Assembly: GCF_003634045.1 (NCBI RefSeq)
Contig: NZ_RBIM01000004.1
Span: 1 to 64,000 of the forward strand
Length of the DNA: 64,000 nt
Reading direction: 5' to 3'
DNA from: Maricaulis maris
Lineage (GTDB): Bacteria; Pseudomonadota; Alphaproteobacteria; Caulobacterales; Maricaulaceae
Shown: one piece after another, positions 8,921 to 16,975 of the stretch
How positions within the stretch are numbered: the first letter of the stretch is position 1
Layout of the letters: the number at the start of each line of letters is the position of its first letter
Made by a program: the position numbers and the translations under genes
Notes under the pieces: model-generated
The model's database searches: none
The model's input: the letters and a program-made list of their open reading frames with translations, nothing else
What the model was told of the DNA's origin: nothing

Positions 8921-9454
8921 ATGTCCGTCAACATCAAGCGCATCCACCACGTCGCCTATCGCTGCAAGGACGCGAAAGAGACGGTCGAATTCTACCAGCG
9001 TGTCATGGGCATGGATTTCAAACTCGCCATTGCCGAGAATGAAGTCCCCTCGACCAAAGCGCCGGACCCGTACATGCACGTCTTCCTGGACGCCGGCATG
9101 GGCAATGTCCTGGCCTTTTTCGAACTGCCCAACTCGCCGGAAATGGGCCGCGACGGCAATACGCCGGAATGGGTCCAGCACATCGCTTTTGAAGTCGAGG
9201 ACATGGACGCGCTGTTGGCCTCCAAGGCGCATATCGAGGCACAAGGCCTGGACGTGCTTGGCCCGATCAATCACGGCATCTTCAAGTCGATCTACTTCTT
9301 CGACCCGAATGGCCACCGTCTGGAACTCGCCGCCAATACCGGCACCGACGAGCAGATGGCCGAACTGAAACGCGTCGCCCCGGCGATGATCGAGGAATGG
9401 AGCCAGACCAAGCGCGCACCCAAGCACGCAGCCTGGCTTCACGAGCAGGACTAG
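8921..9454 (+). CDS. VOC/glyoxalase-family protein co-transcribed with hpd
   Basis: A 177-residue protein with two VOC half-modules. Likely metal ligands are His10 (RIHHVAY), Glu68 (FFEL), His87 (QHIAF) and Glu135 (GHRLELA), the His-Glu-His-Glu pattern of glyoxalase/dioxygenase relatives. It begins 9 bases after hpd behind an AGGAGG site, and a strong terminator follows, so the two form a bicistronic unit. A role in tyrosine or homogentisate metabolism is inferred from this linkage; a lactoylglutathione-lyase-type detoxification role is the alternative. Confidence 0.85.
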   Translation: MSVNIKRIHHVAYRCKDAKETVEFYQRVMGMDFKLAIAENEVPSTKAPDPYMHVFLDAGMGNVLAFFELPNSPEMGRDGNTPEWVQHIAFEVEDMDALLASKAHIEAQGLDVLGPINHGIFKSIYFFDPNGHRLELAANTGTDEQMAELKRVAPAMIEEWSQTKRAPKHAAWLHEQD

Positions 9455-9489
9455 CATCCCCCAAACCCGCTAGACCTGTCATGACCTCT

Positions 9490-9519
9490 CGCCCCGTCTG
9501 CCCGGACGGGGCGTTTTCT
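9490..9519 (+). terminator. Intrinsic terminator of the hpd operon
   Basis: Perfect nine-base stem CGCCCCGTC (9490-9498) / GACGGGGCG (9505-9513), followed by TTTTCTTT. It lies 36 bases after the VOC gene stop. Confidence 0.9.
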
Positions 9520-9616
9520 TTGCCCGATGCCCCGGCTCGACCGGGTCCCGCGTCAGCTTGCCTATTCTGCCAATATGGTCAGGATGCCACGCAAGCGCCG
9601 GGGGAAATCGGAACAG

Positions 9617-11434
9617 ATGTTGGGATTGATTGCCGAATTGCGCCGTCGCAGCGTGTTTCGCGTCGCCGCCGCCTATCTGGTGGTTGCCTGGTTGATCATG
9701 CAGGTGGTGGCAACGATCGGCGGCGCTGCCGGCCTGCCCGACTGGGCTGACAGTCTCGCCCTGGTCCTGCTGCTGGCCGGCTTCCCGGTCATTCTCTTCA
9801 TCGCTTGGGCCTTCGAACTCTCACCGGACGGGCTTAAGCGAACCGGGTCGGCGGACAAGGCCAGTCAGGTCCCGGCCGCGGGCATGCCCGACTATGCGCT
9901 GATCGGGGCATTGGTCATCGTCGCCGTAATCGCAAGCAGCCAGATGCTGACACGTCCCGGCCAATCGGAAATACCGACAGCGGACGCAGGCGCGATTGCC
10001 GACGGCATCCCCAGTGACAATTCGATCGCCGTCCTGCCCTTTCTCGATCTCTCGCCGGCCGGTGACCAGCAATATTTCTCGGACGGGATTTCAGAGGAGA
10101 TCCTCAATGTCCTGGTCCGGATCGAAGGGCTGGACGTCACCTCGCGAACCTCGGCCTTCCAGTATCGAAGTGATACGATGGGCGTGCCCGAGATCGCAGA
10201 GCGGCTGCGGGTTCGCCACGTGCTGGAAGGGTCTGTCCGTCGCTCGGGAAACACGATCCGCATCACCGCCCAGCTGATCGATGCCCGGAGCGATGTGCAT
10301 TTATGGTCGCAGACCTATGACCAGTCGCTGACGGCGGAAAACCTGTTCGCCATCCAGGACGAGATCGCCAATGCCATCGTCCGCGCCCTCAGCGAGGTAC
10401 TGGACATTCAAGCGCCTGAGATCGCGGTCGCACCTCTGACGGACAGTGTCGATGCCTATGACCTTTATCTGCAGGCACGCGACCTTTTCCATCGCCGCAC
10501 CGATCTCGACGTCGCCGCCGACCTGGTGGCGCTGGCCGTCGAGCAGTCACCCGATTTCACCGCAGCCTGGGCCTTGCGGGCAGCGATTTCAAATGTGCGG
10601 GGGGCCCATGGCTATGGCCCCGAAGCCGGGGTGGACCAGGCGACCCTGACCGAAAGCTATGCCCGGCAAACCCTGGCGCTGGATCCAGACAATGCGCTTG
10701 CCATCGCGGTTCGGGCCAGCCATCGATCGCAGCGGATGATGTTCCACGGCGAGCCGGGCGACATTGGCTCGGTTCTCACGGACCTGAATCGAGCGGCGGC
10801 GCTCAATCCCCACGACGCCACAATCCATAACTGGCTGGGCATGGGCCGGCTCTTTGTCGGTGATCTGGACGGTGCCCTGTCAAGCTTCCAGACCTGCGTG
10901 CAGATCGAGGCGCGGTACGCAGCATGCGCCGAAAATTACTACGACACCTTGGCCGCCATGGGCCGGACGGACGAAGCATTGGCGGCACTGGAGGCCAATC
11001 TGGCCAACGGGCTGAGCACCACCCAATGGGTCAATTTCGCTGTTCTGGAGGAGAATGACGAACGGCTTGCTTTCCTGATTGCGGCCAATCAGCCCTGGAT
11101 ATTACCGGGGTTTCCGCGCCTCGGAGAGATTTATGACGCCTATCAGACCCCGAATGCCGACCATTCGGAACTCCTGCGCGAAGCGCTCGACTACATGCCG
11201 CCGGACGATCGTGACCACCCCGCCTTGCTGTTGTCGCTCGTGCTCACCCCGCTCGGCGCAGAGGGCCTGCCAGTCTCGCCGGTGTCGATCTGGCAACCCG
11301 GCGCCTCGCGCTATCGGCAAACACCGGCCTTCCGGCAATTGATGCGCTCGAGCGGCACGTTCGACTATTGGCGCGAGCACGGTTTCCCGGCTCCCTGCCG
11401 ACCGGTCGGCGCTGATGATTTCGCCTGTGACTGA
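9617..11434 (+). CDS. Membrane-anchored TolB-like/TPR protein
   Basis: A 605-residue protein from ATG 9617, behind a GGGGGAAA site (the frame is open to 9527). It starts with the common LIAELRRRSVFRV motif, then three membrane segments (about 13-35, 46-66 and 92-108). A TolB/FlgO-like N-terminal domain starting at SIAVLPF follows, with the FSDGISEEI and VLEGSVRR signatures seen in many adenylate-cyclase-associated proteins. The rest is TPR-like helices. No cyclase or DNA-binding domain is fused to it, unlike many relatives. It overlaps the LuxR-type gene by 20 bases, so the two are probably co-expressed. Confidence 0.85.
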   Translation: MLGLIAELRRRSVFRVAAAYLVVAWLIMQVVATIGGAAGLPDWADSLALVLLLAGFPVILFIAWAFELSPDGLKRTGSADKASQVPAAGMPDYALIGALVIVAVIASSQMLTRPGQSEIPTADAGAIADGIPSDNSIAVLPFLDLSPAGDQQYFSDGISEEILNVLVRIEGLDVTSRTSAFQYRSDTMGVPEIAERLRVRHVLEGSVRRSGNTIRITAQLIDARSDVHLWSQTYDQSLTAENLFAIQDEIANAIVRALSEVLDIQAPEIAVAPLTDSVDAYDLYLQARDLFHRRTDLDVAADLVALAVEQSPDFTAAWALRAAISNVRGAHGYGPEAGVDQATLTESYARQTLALDPDNALAIAVRASHRSQRMMFHGEPGDIGSVLTDLNRAAALNPHDATIHNWLGMGRLFVGDLDGALSSFQTCVQIEARYAACAENYYDTLAAMGRTDEALAALEANLANGLSTTQWVNFAVLEENDERLAFLIAANQPWILPGFPRLGEIYDAYQTPNADHSELLREALDYMPPDDRDHPALLLSLVLTPLGAEGLPVSPVSIWQPGASRYRQTPAFRQLMRSSGTFDYWREHGFPAPCRPVGADDFACD

Positions 11435-11909
11435 CCCTGCAGCCATACGCGGCCTGTGGCGCCCCGTCCTGTTCTACGCGGCGGCGCTGGCGCTCGGGGC
11501 CTTCGCGCTGGAATGGCTGCAATACCGCTTCTGGGCCCGCATGATCCCGCTTGAAATCATGATCGGGCTGATCGGTGCCGCCTTCGCGGCACTGGGGGTC
11601 TGGGTCGGGATGCGGCTCACGCGCCGGGCGCCGCCCGCGCCCTTCGTGCGCAATGAGGCGGCGCTGAAGTCCCTCGCCATCACCCCGCGCGAACTGGACG
11701 TGCTGGAAGCCCTGGTCAGCGGCGACAGCAACAAGGAACTCGCCCGCACGCTCGGCGTCTCGCCCAACACGGTGAAGACCCATATCGCCCGCCTGTTCGA
11801 CAAGCTGGGCGTCACCAGCCGCATCCAGGCGATCGAAACTGGACGCGACCTGCGTCTGATCCCGGCGGCGGGCGATACGCCCACTCCGACGACCCGGTCA
11901 GACGGGTGA
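11415..11909 (+). CDS. Membrane-bound LuxR-type transcriptional regulator
   Basis: A 164-residue protein with two membrane segments (about 15-33 and 44-66) followed directly by a LuxR/GerE helix-turn-helix (about 88-150). Signature pieces are ITPRELDVLEAL, SNKELARTLGVSPNTVKTHI and LFDKLGV. There is no receiver or autoinducer domain, so any signal must come through the membrane part or a partner. It overlaps the TolB-like gene upstream, and a DUF4199 gene follows after about 100 bases. DNA binding while membrane-anchored, as in ToxR/CadC-like proteins, is inferred. Confidence 0.88.
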   Translation: MISPVTDPAAIRGLWRPVLFYAAALALGAFALEWLQYRFWARMIPLEIMIGLIGAAFAALGVWVGMRLTRRAPPAPFVRNEAALKSLAITPRELDVLEALVSGDSNKELARTLGVSPNTVKTHIARLFDKLGVTSRIQAIETGRDLRLIPAAGDTPTPTTRSDG

Positions 11910-11926
11910 TTTCGTCACAATCACCC
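11904..11926 (+). other. Perfect stem-loop at the end of the LuxR-type gene
   Basis: GGGTGATT (11904-11911) pairs with AATCACCC (11919-11926), spanning the stop codon of the LuxR-type gene. There is no T-run. It may be an mRNA-stability or attenuation hairpin, or an operator; the sequence does not decide. Confidence 0.4.
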
Positions 11927-12012
11927 ATCCGGGTGACGACGCGCGGCGCGGGACCGGCAGGCTGGACCGGTCCATCAAACAAGGAGGCGCCCGACCGGGC
12001 GATATCGACATC

Positions 12013-12543
12013 ATGACCCGTATCATTCTCGTTTTCGGCAGCATCGCCGGCAGCCTTGTCGCCCTCTTCCTGATCCTCGGCATGACGCTGCTGGCCGGGT
12101 CCGACGGCGTTGGCTCGGAAGCCATCGGCTATCTGGGCATGCTGCTGTCGCTGTCCATCATCTTCATCGCCATCAAGCGTCATCGCGACATCAATCTGGG
12201 CGGGGTGATCCGCTTCTGGCCGGCCCTGGCGCTGGGCCTCGGCGTTGCCGCCCTGGCCGGTGTTTTCTACGTCACCGCCTGGGAGATTTATTTCAACGCC
12301 ACCGACCGCGCCTTCATGGACAGCTATCTCAACGGCCAGATCGCCGCCCGCGAAGCCGCCGGAGCGACCGCTGCGGAACTGGCTGCCTTCCGCGACGAGA
12401 TGAGCGCCATGATGGAGCTGTACGGTAATTGGTGGTTCCGCCTGCCGATGACCTTCATCGAAATCTTCCCGATCGGCGTGCTGGTCAGCCTGATCTCCGC
12501 GGCCCTGCTGCGCAATCGCAAACTCCTGCCGCACCGGGTCTGA
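12013..12543 (+). CDS. DUF4199 family membrane protein
   Basis: A 176-residue protein with about four membrane segments (6-28, 36-54, 67-90 and 145-168). The central soluble loop contains a helix around AAREAAGATAAELAAFRDEM. Composition and layout match DUF4199, a family of unknown function. A strong AAGGAGG lies at 11981-11987, but that is 26 bases before the ATG, so the start or the translation signal is unusual; no better in-frame start was found. Its position directly behind a membrane LuxR protein suggests a signal partner, which is inference. Confidence 0.8.
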   Translation: MTRIILVFGSIAGSLVALFLILGMTLLAGSDGVGSEAIGYLGMLLSLSIIFIAIKRHRDINLGGVIRFWPALALGLGVAALAGVFYVTAWEIYFNATDRAFMDSYLNGQIAAREAAGATAAELAAFRDEMSAMMELYGNWWFRLPMTFIEIFPIGVLVSLISAALLRNRKLLPHRV

Positions 12544-12549
12544 TCCTCT

Positions 12550-12581
12550 CCCCGTCGCGCCCGGCTTGCTGCGCGACGGGG
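12550..12581 (+). terminator. Strong GC hairpin, probable terminator after DUF4199 gene
   Basis: An 11-base perfect stem, CCCCGTCGCGC (12550-12560) and GCGCGACGGGG (12571-12581), begins seven bases after the DUF4199 stop. No T-run follows, so termination would be weak or factor-assisted. It separates the LuxR/DUF4199 pair from the coupled array that follows. Confidence 0.55.
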
Positions 12582-12662
12582 ACCAAACCCGCTGCCATCC
12601 CCCTTTCACACCTTGCGGTTTTGTTGAAAACTGGCGCTCAACCGGCTGGGGAGGCGGTGACA

Positions 12663-13094
12663 ATGTCCGATTTCGAACTGGCGCTGCTATTCTCGGAATA
12701 TCTCAACACCGCCAATTTCATCTTTTCCAATTTCATGGCGCTGGTTTTTGCGATGCTGACGGCGTCCTTTTTCCTCGCCCACCGCATGGAGCGCTGGGTC
12801 GCGGCGCTCTTTCTCCTGCTCTACTCGATCGGAGCGGTGATGACCGGGTCGGGCGTCCTCTTCGCCTTTTCCGACTTTGCCGCCCTGGGCGTGCATATCC
12901 ACGAAACTGCCGGCCAGTCCGCAGACCTCGCCTGGCTCGGCCCGGCCGGGCCGGGTGGTGCGGGCATGGGGAATATGCCGGTCATGATCTCCGTCCTGCT
13001 GGCCGTCACCTATATCGGCTCGCTCGGCTTCTTCCTCGTGGTCCGCGCCAGGCGCATTGACCGGCCGGAGCCGGACGGTGAGGCCGACACATGA
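12663..13094 (+). CDS. Small membrane protein, first gene of the DUF6090 array
   Basis: A 143-residue protein with about three to four membrane segments (roughly 15-37, 42-65 and 98-122) and a glycine/proline-rich loop near residues 92-105. ATG 12663 follows GGGGAGGCGG. The stop overlaps the next start by four bases (ATGA at 13091), so it is translationally coupled to the first DUF6090 gene. No family was recognised. Its fixed place at the head of the array suggests a common membrane system. Confidence 0.75.
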   Translation: MSDFELALLFSEYLNTANFIFSNFMALVFAMLTASFFLAHRMERWVAALFLLLYSIGAVMTGSGVLFAFSDFAALGVHIHETAGQSADLAWLGPAGPGGAGMGNMPVMISVLLAVTYIGSLGFFLVVRARRIDRPEPDGEADT

Positions 13095-13828
13095 TCCTCG
13101 CCCGGATCTCCAAGGCTGTTCGCGACCAGAACTGGCTCGCCGTCAGCCTTGAATTCATCATCGTCATCGCCGGTGTGGTGGTCGGTTTCCAGGTCTCGGC
13201 CTGGAATGAGGCGCGTCAGGAACGGGGGCTGGAGCAGGCTTATCTGGAACGGCTCTTCAGTGAGTTCGAGGTTGTCAGCGACGAGCTGGACGATGCCAGC
13301 GGCGATCTTGATGATGCGCGCGATCAGGCGGAAGGCTTTCTGGCCGCCTTTGACGCCGGCGACCGCGAGACGATGGCGCGCGATACGTTCGCGCTTCTGG
13401 CCATCACCCGCGTTTCGGAAGTCCAGATCCAGTCGGCGGCGCTGCACGAGCTGATTTCCAGCGGCCGGCTCGGCCTCATCCGCAATGAGGCGCTGCGCGC
13501 GGAACTGGCCAATCTGCCGCTGGTCGAGGCCGATGCCCACGGGGTCATCGACCAGATCAAGGCCCAGCAAGTCGATATCGTCGCCACCCTGCGTCCCCAT
13601 CTTCGCGTCACGATGGACGGTCTGGGCGTGGACTCGGTCATCCTGGCTGACAGTTTCACCCCGGACGATATCGAGCTGGCCAACAACCTGGCCTTTGCGA
13701 TCTATCTCAATCGCTCGGCCGCCCTTTTCCTGCGCGTGCTGAAAAACGAGGTCGACCAGCTTCGCGCCTCACTGGCGGAAGAATTGGGCCAGCCCTCGCC
13801 CGTGCCCGCCCCGGAGACCTCGCCATGA
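13091..13828 (+). CDS. DUF6090 family protein, copy 1
   Basis: A 245-residue protein with a short basic N-terminus, the block QNWLAVSLEF, one membrane segment (about 17-36) and the exit motif GFQVSAWNE, typical of DUF6090. The outside part is helical and acidic and contains LISSGRLGLI (121-130), a motif shared by all four full copies here. Function of the family is unknown. Start and stop are ATGA overlaps with both neighbours, so translation is coupled along the array. Confidence 0.88.
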   Translation: MILARISKAVRDQNWLAVSLEFIIVIAGVVVGFQVSAWNEARQERGLEQAYLERLFSEFEVVSDELDDASGDLDDARDQAEGFLAAFDAGDRETMARDTFALLAITRVSEVQIQSAALHELISSGRLGLIRNEALRAELANLPLVEADAHGVIDQIKAQQVDIVATLRPHLRVTMDGLGVDSVILADSFTPDDIELANNLAFAIYLNRSAALFLRVLKNEVDQLRASLAEELGQPSPVPAPETSP

Positions 13829-14595
13829 TCCTCTCCCGTATCACCCGGGCCATCCGCGAGCAGAACTGGTTCGCCGTCGGACTCGAATTCGTCATCGTCA
13901 TTGCCGGCGTGGTGTTCGGTTTCCAGGTCACCGAATGGAATACGGGCCGGCAGGACCGGCGCGAGGAAGCAGCGGTCCTGTCTGCAATGCTGGAGGATAC
14001 CAGCCACTCCATCGAGGTCGCGGCGAGTGTGGCCGTGCTGATTGGCGACCAGCTTGCCGCCCTGGAGCGGCTGACTCTCGTCAGCGACCAGCCGCCCGAG
14101 CAGGACCTGCCCGACGGTTTTCAAATTGACCTTCACACGGGCGTCTTCGTGTTCAGCCTCTACAATCCTCAGATGCTGACCTTTGACGATCTGCGTCAGT
14201 CCGGCCGGCTCGCCCTGATCCGAAGCCGTGATATTCGCCGGCGACTACAGGAAATCGACGCTATCCATGCGGGGATCGCGGAGACCCGGGCCGACATCGT
14301 CTCCGTGTATTATGAATTCAGCGACCCCTATCTGATCGAGCATTTTGACCTGCGCCAGACGACGTTTTTGCCAAGTGCGCACAGTGGAAATCCGGGTCTG
14401 GAGTGGCTCTCGCCCGACGAAAACCTGCGGGATCTCAGGGCCGTCGCGCGGCAGCGCGAATTCCAGAACATCCTGCTCTACCGAGGCTTTATCATCACCG
14501 GGTATCGCGGCCAGATCGAACGGGTGATCGATCACTATGCCGGACTGGAAACAGCCCTGCGCGAGCGACTCGCCACCTTGGGAGAGCGCGCTTGA
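13825..14595 (+). CDS. DUF6090 family protein, copy 2
   Basis: 256 residues with the same N-terminal block (QNWFAVGLEF, membrane segment 17-36, then GFQVTEWN) and the second anchor LRQSGRLALIR (123-133). Between and after these anchors it differs strongly from copy 1, so the copies are old or fast-evolving. It overlaps copy 1 by ATGA and copy 3 by TTGA. Confidence 0.88.
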   Translation: MILSRITRAIREQNWFAVGLEFVIVIAGVVFGFQVTEWNTGRQDRREEAAVLSAMLEDTSHSIEVAASVAVLIGDQLAALERLTLVSDQPPEQDLPDGFQIDLHTGVFVFSLYNPQMLTFDDLRQSGRLALIRSRDIRRRLQEIDAIHAGIAETRADIVSVYYEFSDPYLIEHFDLRQTTFLPSAHSGNPGLEWLSPDENLRDLRAVARQREFQNILLYRGFIITGYRGQIERVIDHYAGLETALRERLATLGERA

Positions 14596-15317
14596 TCCTC
14601 ACGTCCATCACCCAGGCCCTGCGGACCCAGAACTGGTTCGCCGTCATCGTCGAATTCATCATCGTTCTGGCCGGCGTGGTGATCGGTTTCCAGATCTCTG
14701 CCTGGAATGAGACCCGGATCGAGCATCAACGCGAAGCCCTGATCCTGGAACGCCTGCACACCGACTTCACCGAGATCGAAACGCGCACCGCAACCGTCAT
14801 CGAACAACTGGAAGCCCGTATCGAGGCCGGCCATGCCTTCGAGGCCTTACTGCGCCGAAACCAGAGCGAGGTCAGCGATCTTGAATTCTTCGCCAGCCTG
14901 CAAAACGCCATCGGCACGCCGGTCCCCAATGGACGCTCGGCGACCTATGCCGAACTGGTCGCCTCCGGCGAGATGCGGCTGATCCGGTCCGAAGCCCTGC
15001 GTGAAACCCTGGTCGAATTTGACGAGCAGGTGCGTCGCCAGGAGCTCGCCTATGCCTCGCTGGCGCGGCTGATCACCGATAATGCCGGCATCCTGCTGAA
15101 CGTGCAGACCTACGCCTCCGATGACCCCGACAGCTTGCCGCCGCACCTCTATGCGGCGCTCGCGGAGATCCGCCAGTCGGCCGAAGTCTATACCGCCGCC
15201 CGCCTCACCACCCGCGCGAATTTCGTCAATCGTGTCTGGCATCAGGGCACGCTGGAACGGGCCCGTGACGTGCTCGCGGCGATGCCCGACGACGCCCCGG
15301 AGGCAAACGCACCATGA
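14592..15317 (+). CDS. DUF6090 family protein, copy 3 (TTG start)
   Basis: 241 residues with QNWFAVIVEF, a membrane segment at about 16-35, GFQISAWNE and the anchor LVASGEMRLIR (122-132). The open frame continues upstream inside copy 2, but alignment with the sister genes puts the start at TTG 14592, overlapping the previous stop as TTGA, with GGAGAG just upstream. The TTG replaces the ATG used by the other copies and may lower its expression. Confidence 0.85.
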   Translation: MILTSITQALRTQNWFAVIVEFIIVLAGVVIGFQISAWNETRIEHQREALILERLHTDFTEIETRTATVIEQLEARIEAGHAFEALLRRNQSEVSDLEFFASLQNAIGTPVPNGRSATYAELVASGEMRLIRSEALRETLVEFDEQVRRQELAYASLARLITDNAGILLNVQTYASDDPDSLPPHLYAALAEIRQSAEVYTAARLTTRANFVNRVWHQGTLERARDVLAAMPDDAPEANAP

Positions 15318-16066
15318 TCCTTTCCCGCATTGCCCGCGCCCTGAAAGACCAGAACTGGCTCGCCGTCGGCATCGAATTCGTGATCGTGATCCTGGGTGTG
15401 GTGATCGGCTTTCAGGTCACGGCCTGGAATGCCGACCGCGCCGAACAGGACGTGATCACGCGGCAATTGCACGAAGTTCGCGATGATATCCGGGCCGACA
15501 TCACGGCCATTGAGCTGACCCGCGATGCCAGCCTCTGGCGTCTCGCCGCGGCGGAGCACCTGCTGACCGAGGCCAATGACGGGGCCGGGTTGCGATCGAT
15601 GTCGACGGCGCCCGGAGGCACGGTTGACGCGACCCTCCTGCCCACCGTGACCGAGGCCGACCTGCCGATGCTTCTGGCGCGGGTCAATCTGATCCGCGGC
15701 GTCACCGGGCGACGTACGGGATATCAAAGCCTGGTCAATGGCGGCAGCCTGCGCCTGATCGAGGCCGGCGAGCTGCGCTCTTCCATCCAGCGCTATTATG
15801 CCGGTTATGACGATTTCCAGAGAAATCTGAACACCTTCCGGGACATTCGCAGCGCGGCCCTGCCAGTACTGTTCGAGCACGGGTTTTCGTTATTCTCCGA
15901 CCATGACGTCGACGCCGTGCTCGACGCCGCCCGCAACGATCCCGCCATCCTCGCCTATCTGCGAACCAGTCGGGAAACCGGGCAGTTCCAGACCGCCAGC
16001 ATTCTGGCCCGGGAGGACGAGGCCCGCGCCCTGCTTGCCCTTATCAATGCGGAGCTGGGCGAATGA
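15314..16066 (+). CDS. DUF6090 family protein, copy 4
   Basis: 250 residues with QNWLAVGIEF, a membrane segment at about 17-36, GFQVTAWN and a slightly later second anchor, LVNGGSLRLIE (140-150). The first 19 residues differ from the truncated fifth copy at a single position, which points to a recent duplication of this end. ATGA overlaps occur on both sides. Confidence 0.88.
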   Translation: MILSRIARALKDQNWLAVGIEFVIVILGVVIGFQVTAWNADRAEQDVITRQLHEVRDDIRADITAIELTRDASLWRLAAAEHLLTEANDGAGLRSMSTAPGGTVDATLLPTVTEADLPMLLARVNLIRGVTGRRTGYQSLVNGGSLRLIEAGELRSSIQRYYAGYDDFQRNLNTFRDIRSAALPVLFEHGFSLFSDHDVDAVLDAARNDPAILAYLRTSRETGQFQTASILAREDEARALLALINAELGE

Positions 16067-16161
16067 TCCTGGCCCGTATCGCCCGCGCCCTGAAAGATCA
16101 GAACTGGCTGGCCGTTGGACATTCGTTGGTCGCTCGGGCGCTGCCCGGTGGTGCCGGATGA
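16063..16161 (+). pseudogene. Truncated fifth DUF6090 copy
   Basis: Starting at ATG 16063, 19 codons match the N-terminus of copy 4 (through QNWLAVG) with one change. The frame then leaves the family sequence just before the membrane segment and stops at TGA 16159-16161 after 32 codons. The break point coincides with the next gene, whose ATG overlaps this stop (ATGA at 16158). It could be a deletion remnant or a short translated ORF kept to pass ribosomes to the next gene. Confidence 0.75.
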
Positions 16162-16910
16162 GGCGACGCGTCCGCCGCAAGGTTGAACGGTCCGCGCCCC
16201 TTCCCGTGCGCCATGCCTGGATGACGACCTGGGTCATCATGCTGGCGGCCTTTTTCTGGTATCTGATCCATCTGTTTTCGACCGTCTCCTACAACTGCCG
16301 CGAGTTCTATGACTGGTGGTTCGACCGCGAGATGTTCGGCATGGCGACACTGCAATGGACCAGTCTTTATGCGGTCACACTGGCGCTGTGGTTCTGCGTC
16401 CTCATCGTCCGCCCCAAACGCGAACGCATCCCGGTCTGGATCCGTTTTTTCCAGGGCAAGATGATCTTCTGGATAGTGTTGATCAGCGTTTTCCAGTGGG
16501 GGATGGTCCGGCCGCAATCAGACGAGGCGCGCATCTACGCCTGGTTCCAGGATGAGGTCGCGGGCTGGCCGGTGATAAACTGGTTTTTCAGGGGGCAGAG
16601 CATGCCCTTCGTAGAAATATACGACACATTCAACGGCGTGGAAATTGACTACGAAGACCCGTTGTTCGACGAGGCGGAGGCCCTCCAGGCCGAGTATGAA
16701 CGGACCTTCCGGGCCAACATGATCCCCCGCCGAATGGGCATGTATCGTGGCGAGCTGGAATGCGAGGCGACGGCCCGCATCGACAAGGCCTGGGAGCGGG
16801 CCTTCACTGTCTATTTCAAGCGCTGGCGTGAGGAACAACCGGTCGAGGCGCCCACAGGGTCGGTCTGGGACATGCCCCTCGAACCGGAACCGGATGAGGC
16901 GGATCGTTGA
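16158..16910 (+). CDS. Hypothetical membrane protein at the end of the array
   Basis: 250 residues with an arginine-rich N-terminus and three membrane segments (about 24-42, 62-84 and 98-116). A 130-residue C-terminal part rich in Trp, Glu and aromatic residues follows. I do not recognise the family. The start at 16158 couples it to the truncated DUF6090 ORF by ATGA; ATG at 16221 is an alternative, but coupling favours the first. It is the last member of the seven-ORF coupled chain. Confidence 0.72.
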   Translation: MRRRVRRKVERSAPLPVRHAWMTTWVIMLAAFFWYLIHLFSTVSYNCREFYDWWFDREMFGMATLQWTSLYAVTLALWFCVLIVRPKRERIPVWIRFFQGKMIFWIVLISVFQWGMVRPQSDEARIYAWFQDEVAGWPVINWFFRGQSMPFVEIYDTFNGVEIDYEDPLFDEAEALQAEYERTFRANMIPRRMGMYRGELECEATARIDKAWERAFTVYFKRWREEQPVEAPTGSVWDMPLEPEPDEADR

Positions 16911-16975
16911 ACCGATGGATTTCTCGGGCGGCGCGAGCGACAACCAGACGCATGACCAAGCGGGAGCCATCAGAC

